From: Sulfopaludibacter sp035606355
Lineage (GTDB): Bacteria; Acidobacteriota; Terriglobia; Bryobacterales; Bryobacteraceae
Reading direction: 5' to 3'
NCBI GenBank assembly: GCA_035606355.1
Contig: DATNFO010000081.1
Location: 1 to 64,000 of the forward strand
DNA length: 64,000 nt
Each line of letters begins with the position of its first letter. The first letter of the stretch is position 1. Positions 44,519 to 54,640 of the stretch are shown here, piece by piece. A program made the translations under genes and the position numbers. The notes beneath the pieces are model-generated. The model was not told the origin of the DNA. It was given only the letters and a program-made list of their open reading frames with translations, and searched no databases.

Positions 44519-45235
44519 ATGAGAATACTGGTCGTCGAGGACGAAAAACGCATCGCCGACTTTTTGTGCCGCGGCTTGCAGGGCGCGGGCTACGCCGTCG
44601 ATGCGGCGCTCGATGGGGCAGCGGCTCTCGAGCACATCCACGCGGCCGATTATGACCTGGTGATTCTGGACCTCATGCTGCCGGACATGGACGGACTGCA
44701 GGTTCTGGAGAAGATTCGCAATCGGAAAGCCGGTCCGCCGGTGCTGATACTCAGCGCCCGCGGCGGCCTCGATGATCGGGTGAAAGGTCTGGAACAGGGC
44801 GCCGACGATTATCTGGTGAAGCCCTTCGCTTTCGTCGAACTTTTGGCGCGCGTTCGTGCCCTGCTGCGGCGCGGCCAGCCGGCGCCGGAGAAGTTGCAGG
44901 TTGCCGATCTCGCGCTGGACACCATCCGCCGCAAAGTCACACGCGGGTCGGAAGCCATTGACCTTGCGCCGAAGGAGTTCGGCATCCTCGAATACATGAT
45001 GCGCAATCGCGGCCGTCCGCTGAGCCGCACGATGATTGTGGAGCATGTGTGGGATATGGATTACGACGGGCTGACGAACATCGTCGACGTCTATATTCGC
45101 CACTTGCGCAGCAAGATCGATGACCGGTTTCAACAGAAGCTGATTCAGACGGTGCGCGGCATCGGTTATATGATCGAAGCGCCGGACCGTCCCGCGGAGC
45201 GTCCCGTCGAACAGATCCCTGAGCGGCAGGTATAA
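44519..45235 (+). CDS. OmpR-family response regulator
   Basis: A 238-residue two-domain regulator. The receiver has acidic residues E7-D8, phosphorylation site D51 (DLVILDLMLPDMDG) and K101 (YLVKPF). The C-terminal winged helix (about 130-225) contains IDLAPKEFGILEYMMRNRG and VYIRHLRSKID, typical of OmpR/PhoB DNA binding. The kinase gene starts one base after its stop. The pair is closest in layout to CusRS/heavy-metal-type systems, but the signal is not known. Confidence 0.92.
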   Translation: MRILVVEDEKRIADFLCRGLQGAGYAVDAALDGAAALEHIHAADYDLVILDLMLPDMDGLQVLEKIRNRKAGPPVLILSARGGLDDRVKGLEQGADDYLVKPFAFVELLARVRALLRRGQPAPEKLQVADLALDTIRRKVTRGSEAIDLAPKEFGILEYMMRNRGRPLSRTMIVEHVWDMDYDGLTNIVDVYIRHLRSKIDDRFQQKLIQTVRGIGYMIEAPDRPAERPVEQIPERQV

Positions 45236-45236
45236 C

Positions 45237-46832
45237 ATGCGTTTGGGCAAGTGGGGCAAGCGCGACATCCGGCGAATCACCCGCGGGCTGCGCTTCCGCC
45301 TCACGGCCGGGTACGCCGTTTTCTTCGCGCTGCTCCTGGTGGGAATCGCCACCGGTTTCCGCGCTTATCTGAAGACTACGCTGGAATCGCAGGAGCGCGA
45401 CGACCTGAACGAAGAATGGGCGGCAATCAAGGGCGGCTTCCTCCGCTTTTTTCACAGCCCCGAGATGGGCTGGTATGCGTCCTGGTATTACGCCGAGGAC
45501 GATCCCGACGAGACCACGGAAGTTCGCGATTTGAAGAAGGTTTTTCTCATCACCGACCAGTACGGCAAGGTGCTGCTGGACGGCGAAACCAAGGAACGGC
45601 AGGTCTCCACCGAATACGAAGACATCGGAATCGATAAGACACCATACATACAGGCGCGCGTGCGCAAAGCCGAAGAGGATTTCAAACCGAACACCCCGAG
45701 TACGCCTACCTGGACCGTTCGCAGAGACTCCAGCGGCGCGCCGTTCGTCATCCGCAGCGCGGTGACATTTCCGTTCGCATCGCCTGCAGGACATGGAGAG
45801 CCGTTCTTTGTCGCGATCGGCAGGCCGCAATCGGAAGACCTGCACATCCTGAGCCAGTACACGCGCGCCGTTTTCATCGGCGTCATTCCGAGCGGTCTCA
45901 TTTTGGGCTCCATTCTCGGGTGGATCATGGCCGGCCGTGTGCTGACACCGGTGAAGGAGGTGGCGCACGCGGCGCAGCGCATTTCGGGGTCAAACCTGAG
46001 CTTGCGCATTCCCGCGCGGCAGGCGGACGACGAACTGGATTACCTCATCCTCACCTTCAATCGAATGATCGAGAGACTAGAGGCATCGTTTCAGCAGATG
46101 AGGCAGTTCTCCACGGATGTCTCGCATGAACTCCGCACACCCATCACGGCGATCCGCGGACAACTCGAAGTGGCCCTCTTCACCGCCAAGACAACCGAGC
46201 AGTATCGCGAGGCCATGTTCAACGCGCTGCAGGATATCGACCGGCTATCGCAGATTGTGCGCGCGCTGCTCCTGCTGTCGCAGGCGGAGAGTGGACAAGT
46301 CGTGCTGCAACAATCGCGTCTCGATCTGAGCGAAGTGGTGCGGGAACAGGTGGAGCAGTTTCAGATACCCGCCGAAGCGGCGGGTGTGCATCTCAACAGC
46401 GAAGCAGTGGAAGATTGCTTCGTCCGCGGCGATCGCGTGCAGATCGACCGGCTGCTGACGAATCTGTTGTCGAACGCCATCAAGTTCACGCCGGAGGGCG
46501 GCCGCGTGCGCGTGTCCGTCCGGCCGGAGCGGGAATTCGTCGAACTCACTGTCGAGGATACCGGGCGCGGAATCGCGAACGAGTACCTGCCGCACATTTT
46601 CGACCGCTTCTATCGAGTGCCTGGATCGGGCAGTGCGCCTGCGCCGGAACAGGGTCTCGGACTCGGTCTGAGTTTTGTGGCATGGATCGTGAAAGCGCAT
46701 CGCGGCGCCATCGATGTGCAGAGCACTCCGGGTCAGGGGACGCGCTTCGTGATTCAGTTCCCCGCGGAAGGTGCGCTGTCGGAAAGCGGCGAATTCGTGA
46801 ACGGAACCCCGGCCGCGATCAGGGAGCGCTAG
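45237..46832 (+). CDS. HAMP-containing sensor histidine kinase
   Basis: A 531-residue membrane kinase. TM1 spans about 22-44, a periplasmic domain of roughly 160 residues follows, then TM2 (about 210-232), HAMP, the HisKA helix with the phospho-accepting His in VSHELRTP, and an ATPase domain with N box NLLSNAIKF, G1 VEDTGRGI, and G2 GLGLGLSFV. The periplasmic domain has no feature that names the stimulus. It is read with the response regulator 44519-45235. Confidence 0.92.
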   Translation: MRLGKWGKRDIRRITRGLRFRLTAGYAVFFALLLVGIATGFRAYLKTTLESQERDDLNEEWAAIKGGFLRFFHSPEMGWYASWYYAEDDPDETTEVRDLKKVFLITDQYGKVLLDGETKERQVSTEYEDIGIDKTPYIQARVRKAEEDFKPNTPSTPTWTVRRDSSGAPFVIRSAVTFPFASPAGHGEPFFVAIGRPQSEDLHILSQYTRAVFIGVIPSGLILGSILGWIMAGRVLTPVKEVAHAAQRISGSNLSLRIPARQADDELDYLILTFNRMIERLEASFQQMRQFSTDVSHELRTPITAIRGQLEVALFTAKTTEQYREAMFNALQDIDRLSQIVRALLLLSQAESGQVVLQQSRLDLSEVVREQVEQFQIPAEAAGVHLNSEAVEDCFVRGDRVQIDRLLTNLLSNAIKFTPEGGRVRVSVRPEREFVELTVEDTGRGIANEYLPHIFDRFYRVPGSGSAPAPEQGLGLGLSFVAWIVKAHRGAIDVQSTPGQGTRFVIQFPAEGALSESGEFVNGTPAAIRER

Positions 46833-46920
46833 GGTCTCGACGAGCCGGTGGGAATCCTTCCTGCCGGGCGGCGCGAAGCTGCGGCCGACAAACTTTGCAG
46901 AGTGATAGTATCTAAGGCAA

Positions 46921-48042
46921 ATGCTCATCACCTCGGCAATTCTGGCGATCTTCGTCTATGGAATGATCGCGGCGATGCTGGGCACCATCCTGCCGGATAT
47001 CTCGCAGAAGTTCTCCCTCACTCCCAAACAAAACGGCAGTATCGCGTTGTTTCAGGCGATCGGCCTGATGGTGGGGTCGTTCTGCGTTGGTCCTCTGATG
47101 GACATCGAAGGCAAAAAAGTCGGCATGCTGGTCGGGCTCGGCCTGGTCGCGCTGGCGCTGCTGCTGCTGCGGAGCGCAGGCGGAGCTTCCGCCGTCACGG
47201 GCGCGATGTTCCTATTGGGAATCGGCGGCGGTGTAGTCGTGACTGCGGCCAACAGCCTGAATGCGGACATCGATCCGCGGAATCCGGCGGTGGTCAGCAA
47301 CTGGCTGAACCTCTTCTTCGGACTCGGCGGTCTGGTGACACCGCTGGTAAGTGCAAAGCTGTTTCAGAAGAACCCTCGCAGCCTGACTCTTTTCGCCGCC
47401 GTGATGGCGATTCTAGGTTTGGTCGCGAGCGTCGTGGCGCCCTTCAAACCGGCCAGCGGTCAGGTGAGCTTCCAATTTTCCGCTGTGGGCGACCTCCTGG
47501 CGAATGGCCGCCTGCTGTTACTCTGCCTGCTGCTTTTCCTCTACGTGGCGTGCGAGGTTGGCGTATGGAACTGGCTCGTACGGCACCTGGTCGCGCAGGG
47601 CGTGCCGGAGGGCAAAGCGCTCACGATTCTCTCGCTCGGCTTCGCCCTCGGTCTGCTGATCGGCCGAATCGCAGCCGCGCAAATTCTCGCGCACGTGGAC
47701 GCGAAAACCGTGCTGGCCGGCGCCGCCGCGCTCATGGCGATCACCAGTTTCCTGATGCTGCGCGCGTCGAGCCCGGCGATGGCGCAAGCCATGGTATTCC
47801 TGGGGGGACTTGCGATGGCGCCGGTCTTCCCGACCACTCTCGGCGTAGTTGGCGCGAGCTTTACGGGCGCGACCGCTGCTACCGCCATCGGCATCGCAGT
47901 AACGGCCGGGTGGTTCGGCCTGGCGGTGAGTTCGCCGATCATTGGCGGCATTGCCGGCAACGATCCCAGACGTCTCAAGAAAGCCCTGCTGCTGATCCCC
48001 ACGGCTTCCGTGGTAATGCTCGGAGCAGCTTTAGCGTTGTAA
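46921..48042 (+). CDS. Major facilitator superfamily transporter
   Basis: A 373-residue protein with about twelve helices and no long soluble domain. The N-terminal half includes the loop after helix 2, GPLMDIEGKKVGML, a form of the MFS A motif, and FGLGGLVTPL in helix 5. Overall layout resembles sugar/FucP-like or YfkF-type permeases. Substrate unknown. It starts 88 bp after the kinase gene and is followed by another MFS gene of a different subgroup. Confidence 0.78.
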   Translation: MLITSAILAIFVYGMIAAMLGTILPDISQKFSLTPKQNGSIALFQAIGLMVGSFCVGPLMDIEGKKVGMLVGLGLVALALLLLRSAGGASAVTGAMFLLGIGGGVVVTAANSLNADIDPRNPAVVSNWLNLFFGLGGLVTPLVSAKLFQKNPRSLTLFAAVMAILGLVASVVAPFKPASGQVSFQFSAVGDLLANGRLLLLCLLLFLYVACEVGVWNWLVRHLVAQGVPEGKALTILSLGFALGLLIGRIAAAQILAHVDAKTVLAGAAALMAITSFLMLRASSPAMAQAMVFLGGLAMAPVFPTTLGVVGASFTGATAATAIGIAVTAGWFGLAVSSPIIGGIAGNDPRRLKKALLLIPTASVVMLGAALAL

Positions 48043-48097
48043 CGCGGTTGGAACTGGTACAATCGCTAGTTCAACTGCTGCTAGCGCCAATTCGCCA

Positions 48098-49303
48098 GTG
48101 ATCCAACGGGTTTTCAAAGCGTTTCAATATCGCGACTTCCGCCTCATGTGGATCGGTGCGTGCACCTCCAGCATCGGCACGTGGATGCAGATTGTTGCGC
48201 AGGGCTGGCTGATTTACCGGCTCACGCATTCGGCGCGGCTGCTCGCGGCGGACCAGGTTCTCGGCGGGTTGCCGATCTTCCTCTTCTCCCTGGTAGGCGG
48301 CGTTTTTGCGGACCGCATCGAGCGCCGCAAACTGCTGCTCGGGTCCCAGTATCTGCAGATGGCGAGCGCGGCTGCGCTGACGGCGCTGGTCGCGTTTGAT
48401 ATCGTGCACGTCTGGGAAATCCTGACGCTATCCTTCGTCTCCGGCTTCGCCCAGGCATTCGGCGGACCCGCTTATCAGGCGCTCATCCCGACCCTCGTCA
48501 GCAAAGACGACATGCCGAACGCCATCGCGCTGAATTCCATTCAATTCAACGTGGCGGTGATGATAGGCCCGGCGCTCGGCGGTATCGCCCTCCACAACTT
48601 CGGCGAAAAATGGTGTTTCGGCCTGAACGCAATTTCGTTTCTGGCGCCGGTAATCGCGCTGAGTATTATCAAGACACGCTTCCTGCCGCTGAAAACCGGG
48701 GAAAGCGTCATCCACGCAATGAAGGAAGGCTTCCGCTTCATCCGGCGTCAGCCATCTATGGAGATGCTGATTCTCCTGGCGTTCTGCATGACGTTCCTCA
48801 GCGTGCCGATGCGCACCTTCTTCCCGGTGTTCGCCAAAGACATCTTCCATCGCGATGCGGAAACTTACGCTATGTTCCTCACCATGCTGGGCCTTGGCTC
48901 CATCGTTGGCTCACTCGGGGTTGCGTGGATGGGCAATTTCCGCAACAAAGGCCGCGTGGCGCTCACCATGATGATCTGTCTGGGCGCGGGCATCTCCGGG
49001 TTTTCCCTCTCCACGAAACTGCCCATCAGCTTCGTGATGCTGTTTATCACCGGCGCCTCCATGATGGCTGTTTTCGCGAGTATCAACTCGCTCGTGCAGT
49101 TGATCGTCGCCAATGAGATGCGCGGCCGCGTGATGAGCGTGTACAATTTCGCTTTCCGCGGCGGCATGCCAATGGGAAACTTATTGAGTGGATGGCTCGT
49201 CCCAATCTTCACAGCACCGATTGTGCTGGCGGTAAACGGATTGCTGTTGATCGTCGCGGCACTCTGGTTTCTGCTGGTGCAGCGCGGTGTAGCGGAGCTT
49301 TGA
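48098..49303 (+). CDS. MFS transporter, EntS-like subgroup
   Basis: A 401-residue twelve-helix transporter of the MFS_3 type used by siderophore exporters such as EntS. Its start FKAFQYRDFRLMWIGACTSSIGTWMQIVAQGWLIY is characteristic (shown here in part), and GGVFADRIERRKLLL is the loop 2-3 A motif. The start is GTG at 48098 without a strong ribosome site. Export of a small hydrophobic compound is likely; no biosynthetic cluster is adjacent. Confidence 0.8.
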   Translation: MIQRVFKAFQYRDFRLMWIGACTSSIGTWMQIVAQGWLIYRLTHSARLLAADQVLGGLPIFLFSLVGGVFADRIERRKLLLGSQYLQMASAAALTALVAFDIVHVWEILTLSFVSGFAQAFGGPAYQALIPTLVSKDDMPNAIALNSIQFNVAVMIGPALGGIALHNFGEKWCFGLNAISFLAPVIALSIIKTRFLPLKTGESVIHAMKEGFRFIRRQPSMEMLILLAFCMTFLSVPMRTFFPVFAKDIFHRDAETYAMFLTMLGLGSIVGSLGVAWMGNFRNKGRVALTMMICLGAGISGFSLSTKLPISFVMLFITGASMMAVFASINSLVQLIVANEMRGRVMSVYNFAFRGGMPMGNLLSGWLVPIFTAPIVLAVNGLLLIVAALWFLLVQRGVAEL

Positions 49304-49308
49304 CGAGG

Positions 49309-49992
49309 ATGATGACGAAAACGTTATTGGCATTCGTAGCGGCGGGGGCGGCCATGGCGGCGCAGTCGCCGCTCGAAATGGCTCGCGATCAGCAGGACCG
49401 CGCAGCCTTGCAGAAACTGGTCAATGAGGCGGCGGATGCGGCGGCGAAAGCGCCCAACGATGCCGACGCGCAGTATCGCATGGCGGTGGCCTCCAGCTAT
49501 CTTGCCGAGGTTGCTCTCGAAGTGAAGGATAAGAAGCAAGCCGAAGAAGTCGCCGAACGCGGAGTCAAGGCGGCCGAGCGTGCCGTCTCGCTCAAGCCGG
49601 ATTCGCGCTCTTACGTGGTGTTGGGAACCCTGTGCGGGCAGGTGGTTCCGGCCAACGTGCTCACCGGGATGGGGTACGCCAAACGCGCGCAGGACGCCAT
49701 CGAAAAGGCGATTCAGAAGGACCCGAAATCGTCGAAGGCCTACGAGGCGCGTGGCGTCGGCAACTACTATCTGCCGAAGGCGTTCGGAGGCGGCTACGAT
49801 CTCGCCATCGCCGATTTCCGCAAGGCCATTGAACTTGATCCGAAAAACGCCGAGGCCTATCTCTGGCTCGGACTCAGCCTGCGCAAGCAGAATAAGGATG
49901 GCGAAGCGCGCCGCGCCTTCGAGCAATCCCTGCAGCTCGACCCCAATCGCGTGTGGACCAAACAGCAGCTCGATAAGACGCCGGCGAAATGA
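49309..49992 (+). CDS. Secreted TPR-repeat protein
   Basis: A 227-residue protein with a signal peptide (ending AAMAAQS). Helical repeats run from about 30 to 220, the clearest TPR motifs being AIEKAIQKDPKSSKAYEARG and DFRKAIELDPKNAEAYLWLGLS (quoted in part). Such proteins scaffold envelope complexes. The start follows a GAGG six bases after the MFS stop. The stop overlaps the next start as ATGA at 49989, so the downstream membrane protein is translationally coupled. Confidence 0.78.
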   Translation: MMTKTLLAFVAAGAAMAAQSPLEMARDQQDRAALQKLVNEAADAAAKAPNDADAQYRMAVASSYLAEVALEVKDKKQAEEVAERGVKAAERAVSLKPDSRSYVVLGTLCGQVVPANVLTGMGYAKRAQDAIEKAIQKDPKSSKAYEARGVGNYYLPKAFGGGYDLAIADFRKAIELDPKNAEAYLWLGLSLRKQNKDGEARRAFEQSLQLDPNRVWTKQQLDKTPAK

Positions 49993-51512
49993 ACCGGTAC
50001 ACCGTCGCCGCGATCTCACTCGCACTCGCGATGGTGACGTTTCTCTGGTTTCCCGGTCACACGTGGCTGCAACAGGACTCCCAAATCTATGCCGCGATCC
50101 TGGTCCATCAGTCGGACCCCGGGGCGCTCCGCGACGATCCCCTTGTCGCTGAACCGCACGTGGCTTTCACGCTGTATGACGAGGTTACGCGGGCAATGCG
50201 GGCCGCCACGCGGCTGAGTTTCGAAGCCGTCCTGGCCGTCCAGCAGGTGGTCACGCGGGCGCTCGGCATTTGGGGACTGTACCTGATGGCGCTGGCGCTC
50301 GGGTCGCGGCGGCCTTGGCTGATCGTTACCGTCTGCGCGCTGGGCGCGATGGTTGCGGGTCCGCAAGTGTTGACCTTTGAGTACGAGCCGACACCGCGCG
50401 CGTTCGCGATTCCGCTGGTGATCTGCGGCATCGGGCTCGCCGCGCGCGAGCGATGGCTGGGAGCAGCCGCTGCCGGCGCGGCGGCATTTCTCTATCATCC
50501 GCCGAGCGCTGCGGCGTTCTGTTTCCTGTTCGCCGCATTGGCTTTGTTCCGAAAAAAAGCGACAGCGCTGTGGCCCATCGGCGCAGCCATCCTGATACTC
50601 CTGTTCGCGGCGCACGGGCAGGCGTCGCCGCCATTCTTCGGCCGCATTCCGGATTGGCAGGAGCGGTTGCAGCAAATGCGGGCAGCCTACAACTGGATCT
50701 CCCTGTGGCCCGCGGCGGTGGTGTTCCGGCACATTATTCTGTTCGCGATAGTGGTGACCGCTTACGCTCGCCTGCGCCGTGAGATGCCCGGTGCTTTGCG
50801 CGTTTTTGCTGTGGGATTGCCGCTGCTCGGGGTGCTCAGCATGGCGGCGTCGTGGCTGCTGCTGGACCGAATGCACTGGGTGTTGATGCCTCAAGTGCAG
50901 CCGATGCGTCTGCTGCTGTTTGGTACGTTGATGGTTCAGTTCCTGGGCGCCGCCGCCGGGGTGCGCGCGGCGATTCGCCGGGAGTTGCCGGAAGCTGCCG
51001 TCTGGTTCGGCGTCGCCTACGCCATTCCATTTCCGGATTTCGATGCCCGGCACGTTGCTGTGCTGGTGCTCCTTGTGCTCGTGGGGATCGCCGCCGCGCG
51101 CTACCATCCGGCAATCGGCCTCGCAGCTTTCGTCGCCATTCCGCTGCTCGGCGGAGTCGTGAATTATCCGCATCTGCGCACGCCGCAGGTGGAAGGGCTG
51201 GTGGATTGGGCGCGCACGCATACCACTCGCGACGCCATTTTCCTCTTTCCGGATGCGGGTCACGATGTCAGCCCCGGGATCTTCCGGGCGGAAGCCGAGC
51301 GGGCACTCTTCGTCGATTGGAAAAGCGGAGGCCAGGTGAATTACTTCCCCGATTTCGCCAGGGAGTGGGGACGCCGGTGGGATCTCATCACTACCCAGCC
51401 AATAGATCCCGGGAGTCTCGGCGTCGATTACGTGGTGCTGCGCAACCGTCCCAAACTCCCCTACGGCTACGTATACAGGAACGACCGCTACGTCCTTTAT
51501 GACGTGCGGTAG
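49989..51512 (+). CDS. Polytopic membrane protein, GT-C-like
   Basis: A 507-residue protein with about ten to eleven helices and a soluble C-terminal region (about 400-507, containing VEGLVDWARTHTTRDAIFLFP). The first periplasmic loop WLQQDSQIYAAILV is placed where GT-C glycosyltransferases keep a catalytic acidic residue, and the C-terminal part resembles the globular tail of such proteins. No sugar-donor motif can be verified. It is coupled to the TPR gene. Its TAG stop is the first base set of hairpin-repeat unit 3. Confidence 0.6.
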   Translation: MNRYTVAAISLALAMVTFLWFPGHTWLQQDSQIYAAILVHQSDPGALRDDPLVAEPHVAFTLYDEVTRAMRAATRLSFEAVLAVQQVVTRALGIWGLYLMALALGSRRPWLIVTVCALGAMVAGPQVLTFEYEPTPRAFAIPLVICGIGLAARERWLGAAAAGAAAFLYHPPSAAAFCFLFAALALFRKKATALWPIGAAILILLFAAHGQASPPFFGRIPDWQERLQQMRAAYNWISLWPAAVVFRHIILFAIVVTAYARLRREMPGALRVFAVGLPLLGVLSMAASWLLLDRMHWVLMPQVQPMRLLLFGTLMVQFLGAAAGVRAAIRRELPEAAVWFGVAYAIPFPDFDARHVAVLVLLVLVGIAAARYHPAIGLAAFVAIPLLGGVVNYPHLRTPQVEGLVDWARTHTTRDAIFLFPDAGHDVSPGIFRAEAERALFVDWKSGGQVNYFPDFAREWGRRWDLITTQPIDPGSLGVDYVVLRNRPKLPYGYVYRNDRYVLYDVR

Positions 51513-51599
51513 GTGCCGGTCTCCCGACCGGTACCAGGTGCGCGGAGCGCGCCTATAGGCCAGGAGGCCGGCCAGGCGGCCAGGCCAGGCGGCGGGCGC
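51512..51599. repeat. Stop-codon-linked hairpin repeat, unit 3, plus GGCCAGG repeats
   Basis: GGTGCCGGTC-TCCC-GACCGGTACC (51512-51535) begins at the G of the upstream gene's TAG stop, as in the hutH units. A G/C hairpin follows, then several short GGCCAGG/GGCGG iterations that fill the rest of the gap before the convergent gene. Confidence 0.82.
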
Positions 51600-52559
51600 C
51601 TACTTGAAGGCGACGTTCACCAGATCGCTGAATACGCCGTACGCCGTCTGTGCGACTCCGGGCTCGATCGAGATCGTCCCGAACGTGCCCATCAGGTCCG
51701 TATGGAACAGAATCAGATTGGACGTGCCGGGCACCGTGGCGAATATGTCGGCCTTTGGAACCACCTCGGCGCGGACGCGCAGCGTGATCCCCGAGGGCGT
51801 GCGCCGTCCGCGACTGATCAATCGAACGGTCTTCCCCTGCCGGTTGATCTCCTGCAGTTTTTCCGGAGTGAGCCGCGCGATTCCGCGTGTGGCCACTTGC
51901 TGCGGGGTTGTGCGCGCGTCCATCAGCACATTGGCGAGCGCCGCCGTCTTCGCCGCCGCGTCCCAGCCCTCCACATCGTACGCACCGTCGCCCTCCGTAA
52001 TGCCCATGGAGCGCGCGGTCGCTACGCCGAAATCGAAGCTCCCGCCGGTCTCCATCACCTCAATGATGACTTTCGTGGTGGAGTTCAGCACGCCGGTGAA
52101 GCCGAGCACTTGCATTCCCGGCAGGGCGTTGTCCCAGAGATTGAAGACCGGCGCCCCATCCATAACGGCGGATTCAAAACGGAAGCCGACCCCGCAGCGC
52201 GCCGCCTCGTCACGCAGTTCGACGAAGGCATGGGCGATCGGACCCTTGTTCGCCGTGACCACATGCATGCCGCGCGCGAACGCCGCCCGGATGTGACTGA
52301 TGGCGGGCTCGCCATCGGTGGGGTTCAACGTCGTGAGCTCCACCGCGATATCGGCCCTTGCAGCATCGAGAAACGCTTCGATGCTCTCCGCGCGCGGACC
52401 GAACACGGGTTCGGTAGGCAAGCCGGCAGGATCGACCGCGGTCCCGTGGCGCAGCGTGTGAATGCCGGTTATCGTGAACGGATAGTCCTGCGCTTTCCGC
52501 CGCAGGAGGTCGGTAAGCGAGCGGCCCACATTGCCGTAACCGATGAACGCTAGCTTCAA
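51600..52559 (-). CDS. Homoserine dehydrogenase, ACT-less form
   Basis: A 319-residue oxidoreductase. GYGNVGRSL is the Rossmann NAD(P) loop, VVTANKGPIAH and GVLNSTTKVII contain the conserved Lys and substrate-binding residues, and EGDGAYDVEGWDAAAKTA is the homoserine-dehydrogenase signature with catalytic Lys. The enzyme reduces aspartate semialdehyde to homoserine for threonine and methionine synthesis. The regulatory ACT domain is missing, as in short archaeal/bacterial forms. No thrB or thrC is adjacent. Confidence 0.82.
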   Translation of the reverse strand: MKLAFIGYGNVGRSLTDLLRRKAQDYPFTITGIHTLRHGTAVDPAGLPTEPVFGPRAESIEAFLDAARADIAVELTTLNPTDGEPAISHIRAAFARGMHVVTANKGPIAHAFVELRDEAARCGVGFRFESAVMDGAPVFNLWDNALPGMQVLGFTGVLNSTTKVIIEVMETGGSFDFGVATARSMGITEGDGAYDVEGWDAAAKTAALANVLMDARTTPQQVATRGIARLTPEKLQEINRQGKTVRLISRGRRTPSGITLRVRAEVVPKADIFATVPGTSNLILFHTDLMGTFGTISIEPGVAQTAYGVFSDLVNVAFK

Positions 52560-52574
52560 ACCTGTGATTGTAAA

Positions 52575-54557
52575 CTAGAACGACAGCGCTTCGATCATGC
52601 GATTCAGCTCGCCCTGCAGCGCCGACTGCTTCTTCTGCAATTCGGCTTGCCGGTCGCGCAGAGTGGCGAGCTGCTGTTCGATCAACTCCAACTGGTGCGC
52701 ATAATTCTGCACCTGCTGCTGCTGGCCGCTCACGGCATTGAGGTTGGTGATGTTCATGCGCAGCCGCGATTCGTCGCTCATGAGGTTGTTGCTTTGCGTC
52801 TGCGCGTCGGCGAGCTCGCGCGCGGTGTCGGCGATCTGCGTCTTTTGCGCGGAGATGCGCTGCAATTCGCGGCGCCCTGCATCGCTGAGGCTGCGATTCT
52901 GAATGTAGGCGAGCAGAACGTCCGGAGTCATGTTGGTGAGTAGCACCGTCTCGTTGAACACGCGTTCCTCGGCCACGGGGAACTCCTGTGTCGCGCCGGG
53001 CTTGAGCTGAATTTCAAATCGGTACGCCTTTGCGGTCTTTTCGGCAGGCTTCTGGTTGAGCAGGCTGTAGTCGGCTCGAATCTCGTGCTCAATGATTAGT
53101 GTCTTTGGCTTTTGATCCACGTTGTAAGCGGTATAGGTACAAGTCTCCTCAGCAGCTAATTTGGTGATCAACATACCTCGGATTGCGTGAATTTCGCGGA
53201 CGATCGCGTTCTTCCGGTCAAATGCGGACGTGACGCGCGTGCCCAGGTCCACCGCGTAGCTGATCAGGCGCTTGTCGCCGGACTTCACGGTTTCCATGAG
53301 AGCCTCGCCCGCGTACGCGCCGGAATCGTAAACGGTAATTGGGCCGCCGTCCAAGGTCTTGCCGGTCGAGTTCGTGAGCTCTGCGGCATTCGTGGGATGC
53401 TCGGACCCGTGGTCGCTCCAGATCAGCAGTTTGCGCGATTGAATCGACTGCTGCAGGAACGGCAACATCGCGGATTCGTTCTTGCGGATTGTGACCGGCT
53501 GAGCGATGCGATATTCGAACAACTCGCCAAGTTCATTCGCGTCGGCCGTTCTGCCGATCGAGCTCATGGATGCGTTCACGCTCGCAGCTTCGGCATTCAC
53601 TGTCATATTGGCGCCGCTCTCGAGTTTGCCGAACAGGCGCGGCGCCGCGGCCGGAGCAGGGGGCGGCGGCGCAGCCTCCTTTTTGTACGCTCCGGCGTGA
53701 ATTACGGGAGCAGCCGCAAGGTCGTCGGCCAGGTCTGCTTCCGGACGCTCCACATATTTGGGTTCGTACAACTGGCTGATGAATGAAATCGGCCGCCCCG
53801 AGACCAGCGACAGCCGCACATTCCGCCAGTCGTCATCCGTAGTGTTATCGACAATCGCCCAGCCTTCCAGCGTCGGCTGCCCCGATGCATTCATGATCAG
53901 CCGGTAACTGGATTTCCAAACCGCAGCCGGAATCGTGTATGTCGCAACGATTTCCCGCTGTTTGGCGTCCGTCGAATCAATGTACACGCTCCGTTTATCC
54001 TTCGATCGCGCGCCCGCAACCAGCGACAGATACTCGCGAAATTGCGCCTGCAATTGCGCATCGCTGAACCGAATGCTGCTGGCCGCGCTGAGGTCGATGA
54101 TGCGGATGTCGCCCGAATCCAGCAGCAGCGTCACCTGCTCGCGCTCGGGCTGATTCGCGGTCGCCGGAACCGTGCGGCTGCCGACCACCAGGCCGCTGAC
54201 GCGCTCCGTCCCGACCTGCATCTCGATGCGCGCACCCTTCAGCGTGTCCAACATGCTCGCCAGCGGACGGGAGTCGCCGATCTTAAAGGGAAAGGAAGCA
54301 AGGGCGTGCGACAACGGATCCATGGAATCGTAACGCAGTCCGGAGATTTTACCGCCGCCGCGCTCGGTCAGCGTGAGCGACTTCAACACGTCGTTCATCT
54401 CTTTCTCGGTGAAATCCAGCCGCGCGGATTCGCCGGCCGCCAGGGAACCTGCGCGCTCGAAGAAGCCGATCCCGTGCTTGTACAACGTCACCTGAGTCAC
54501 CGGCAGATCCGCGGCGCAAGCAACGGCCGCGCAAAGAAGAGTAGGAAAGAAGCGCAT
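52575..54557 (-). CDS. DUF4139-domain secreted protein
   Basis: A 660-residue exported protein (signal peptide ending ACAADLP). The opening VTQVTLYKHGIGFFERAG is typical of bacterial DUF4139 proteins; the beta-rich DUF4139 region covers about 200-510 (YTIPAAVWKSSYRLIM marks its start). The last about 80 residues are a coiled coil rich in Gln and Leu. Function is unknown. A Pro/Ala linker near 300 separates two halves. It is divergent from the receiver-protein gene over 83 bp. Confidence 0.8.
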   Translation of the reverse strand: MRFFPTLLCAAVACAADLPVTQVTLYKHGIGFFERAGSLAAGESARLDFTEKEMNDVLKSLTLTERGGGKISGLRYDSMDPLSHALASFPFKIGDSRPLASMLDTLKGARIEMQVGTERVSGLVVGSRTVPATANQPEREQVTLLLDSGDIRIIDLSAASSIRFSDAQLQAQFREYLSLVAGARSKDKRSVYIDSTDAKQREIVATYTIPAAVWKSSYRLIMNASGQPTLEGWAIVDNTTDDDWRNVRLSLVSGRPISFISQLYEPKYVERPEADLADDLAAAPVIHAGAYKKEAAPPPPAPAAAPRLFGKLESGANMTVNAEAASVNASMSSIGRTADANELGELFEYRIAQPVTIRKNESAMLPFLQQSIQSRKLLIWSDHGSEHPTNAAELTNSTGKTLDGGPITVYDSGAYAGEALMETVKSGDKRLISYAVDLGTRVTSAFDRKNAIVREIHAIRGMLITKLAAEETCTYTAYNVDQKPKTLIIEHEIRADYSLLNQKPAEKTAKAYRFEIQLKPGATQEFPVAEERVFNETVLLTNMTPDVLLAYIQNRSLSDAGRRELQRISAQKTQIADTARELADAQTQSNNLMSDESRLRMNITNLNAVSGQQQQVQNYAHQLELIEQQLATLRDRQAELQKKQSALQGELNRMIEALSF

Positions 54558-54640
54558 TGTAAGTTCTCCATTCCGGGAATGCCGCGAGCGGTGGTTCCCT
54601 TTCAGTCGAGTTATAGTTATGTAAGCACAACGCGGTTGGT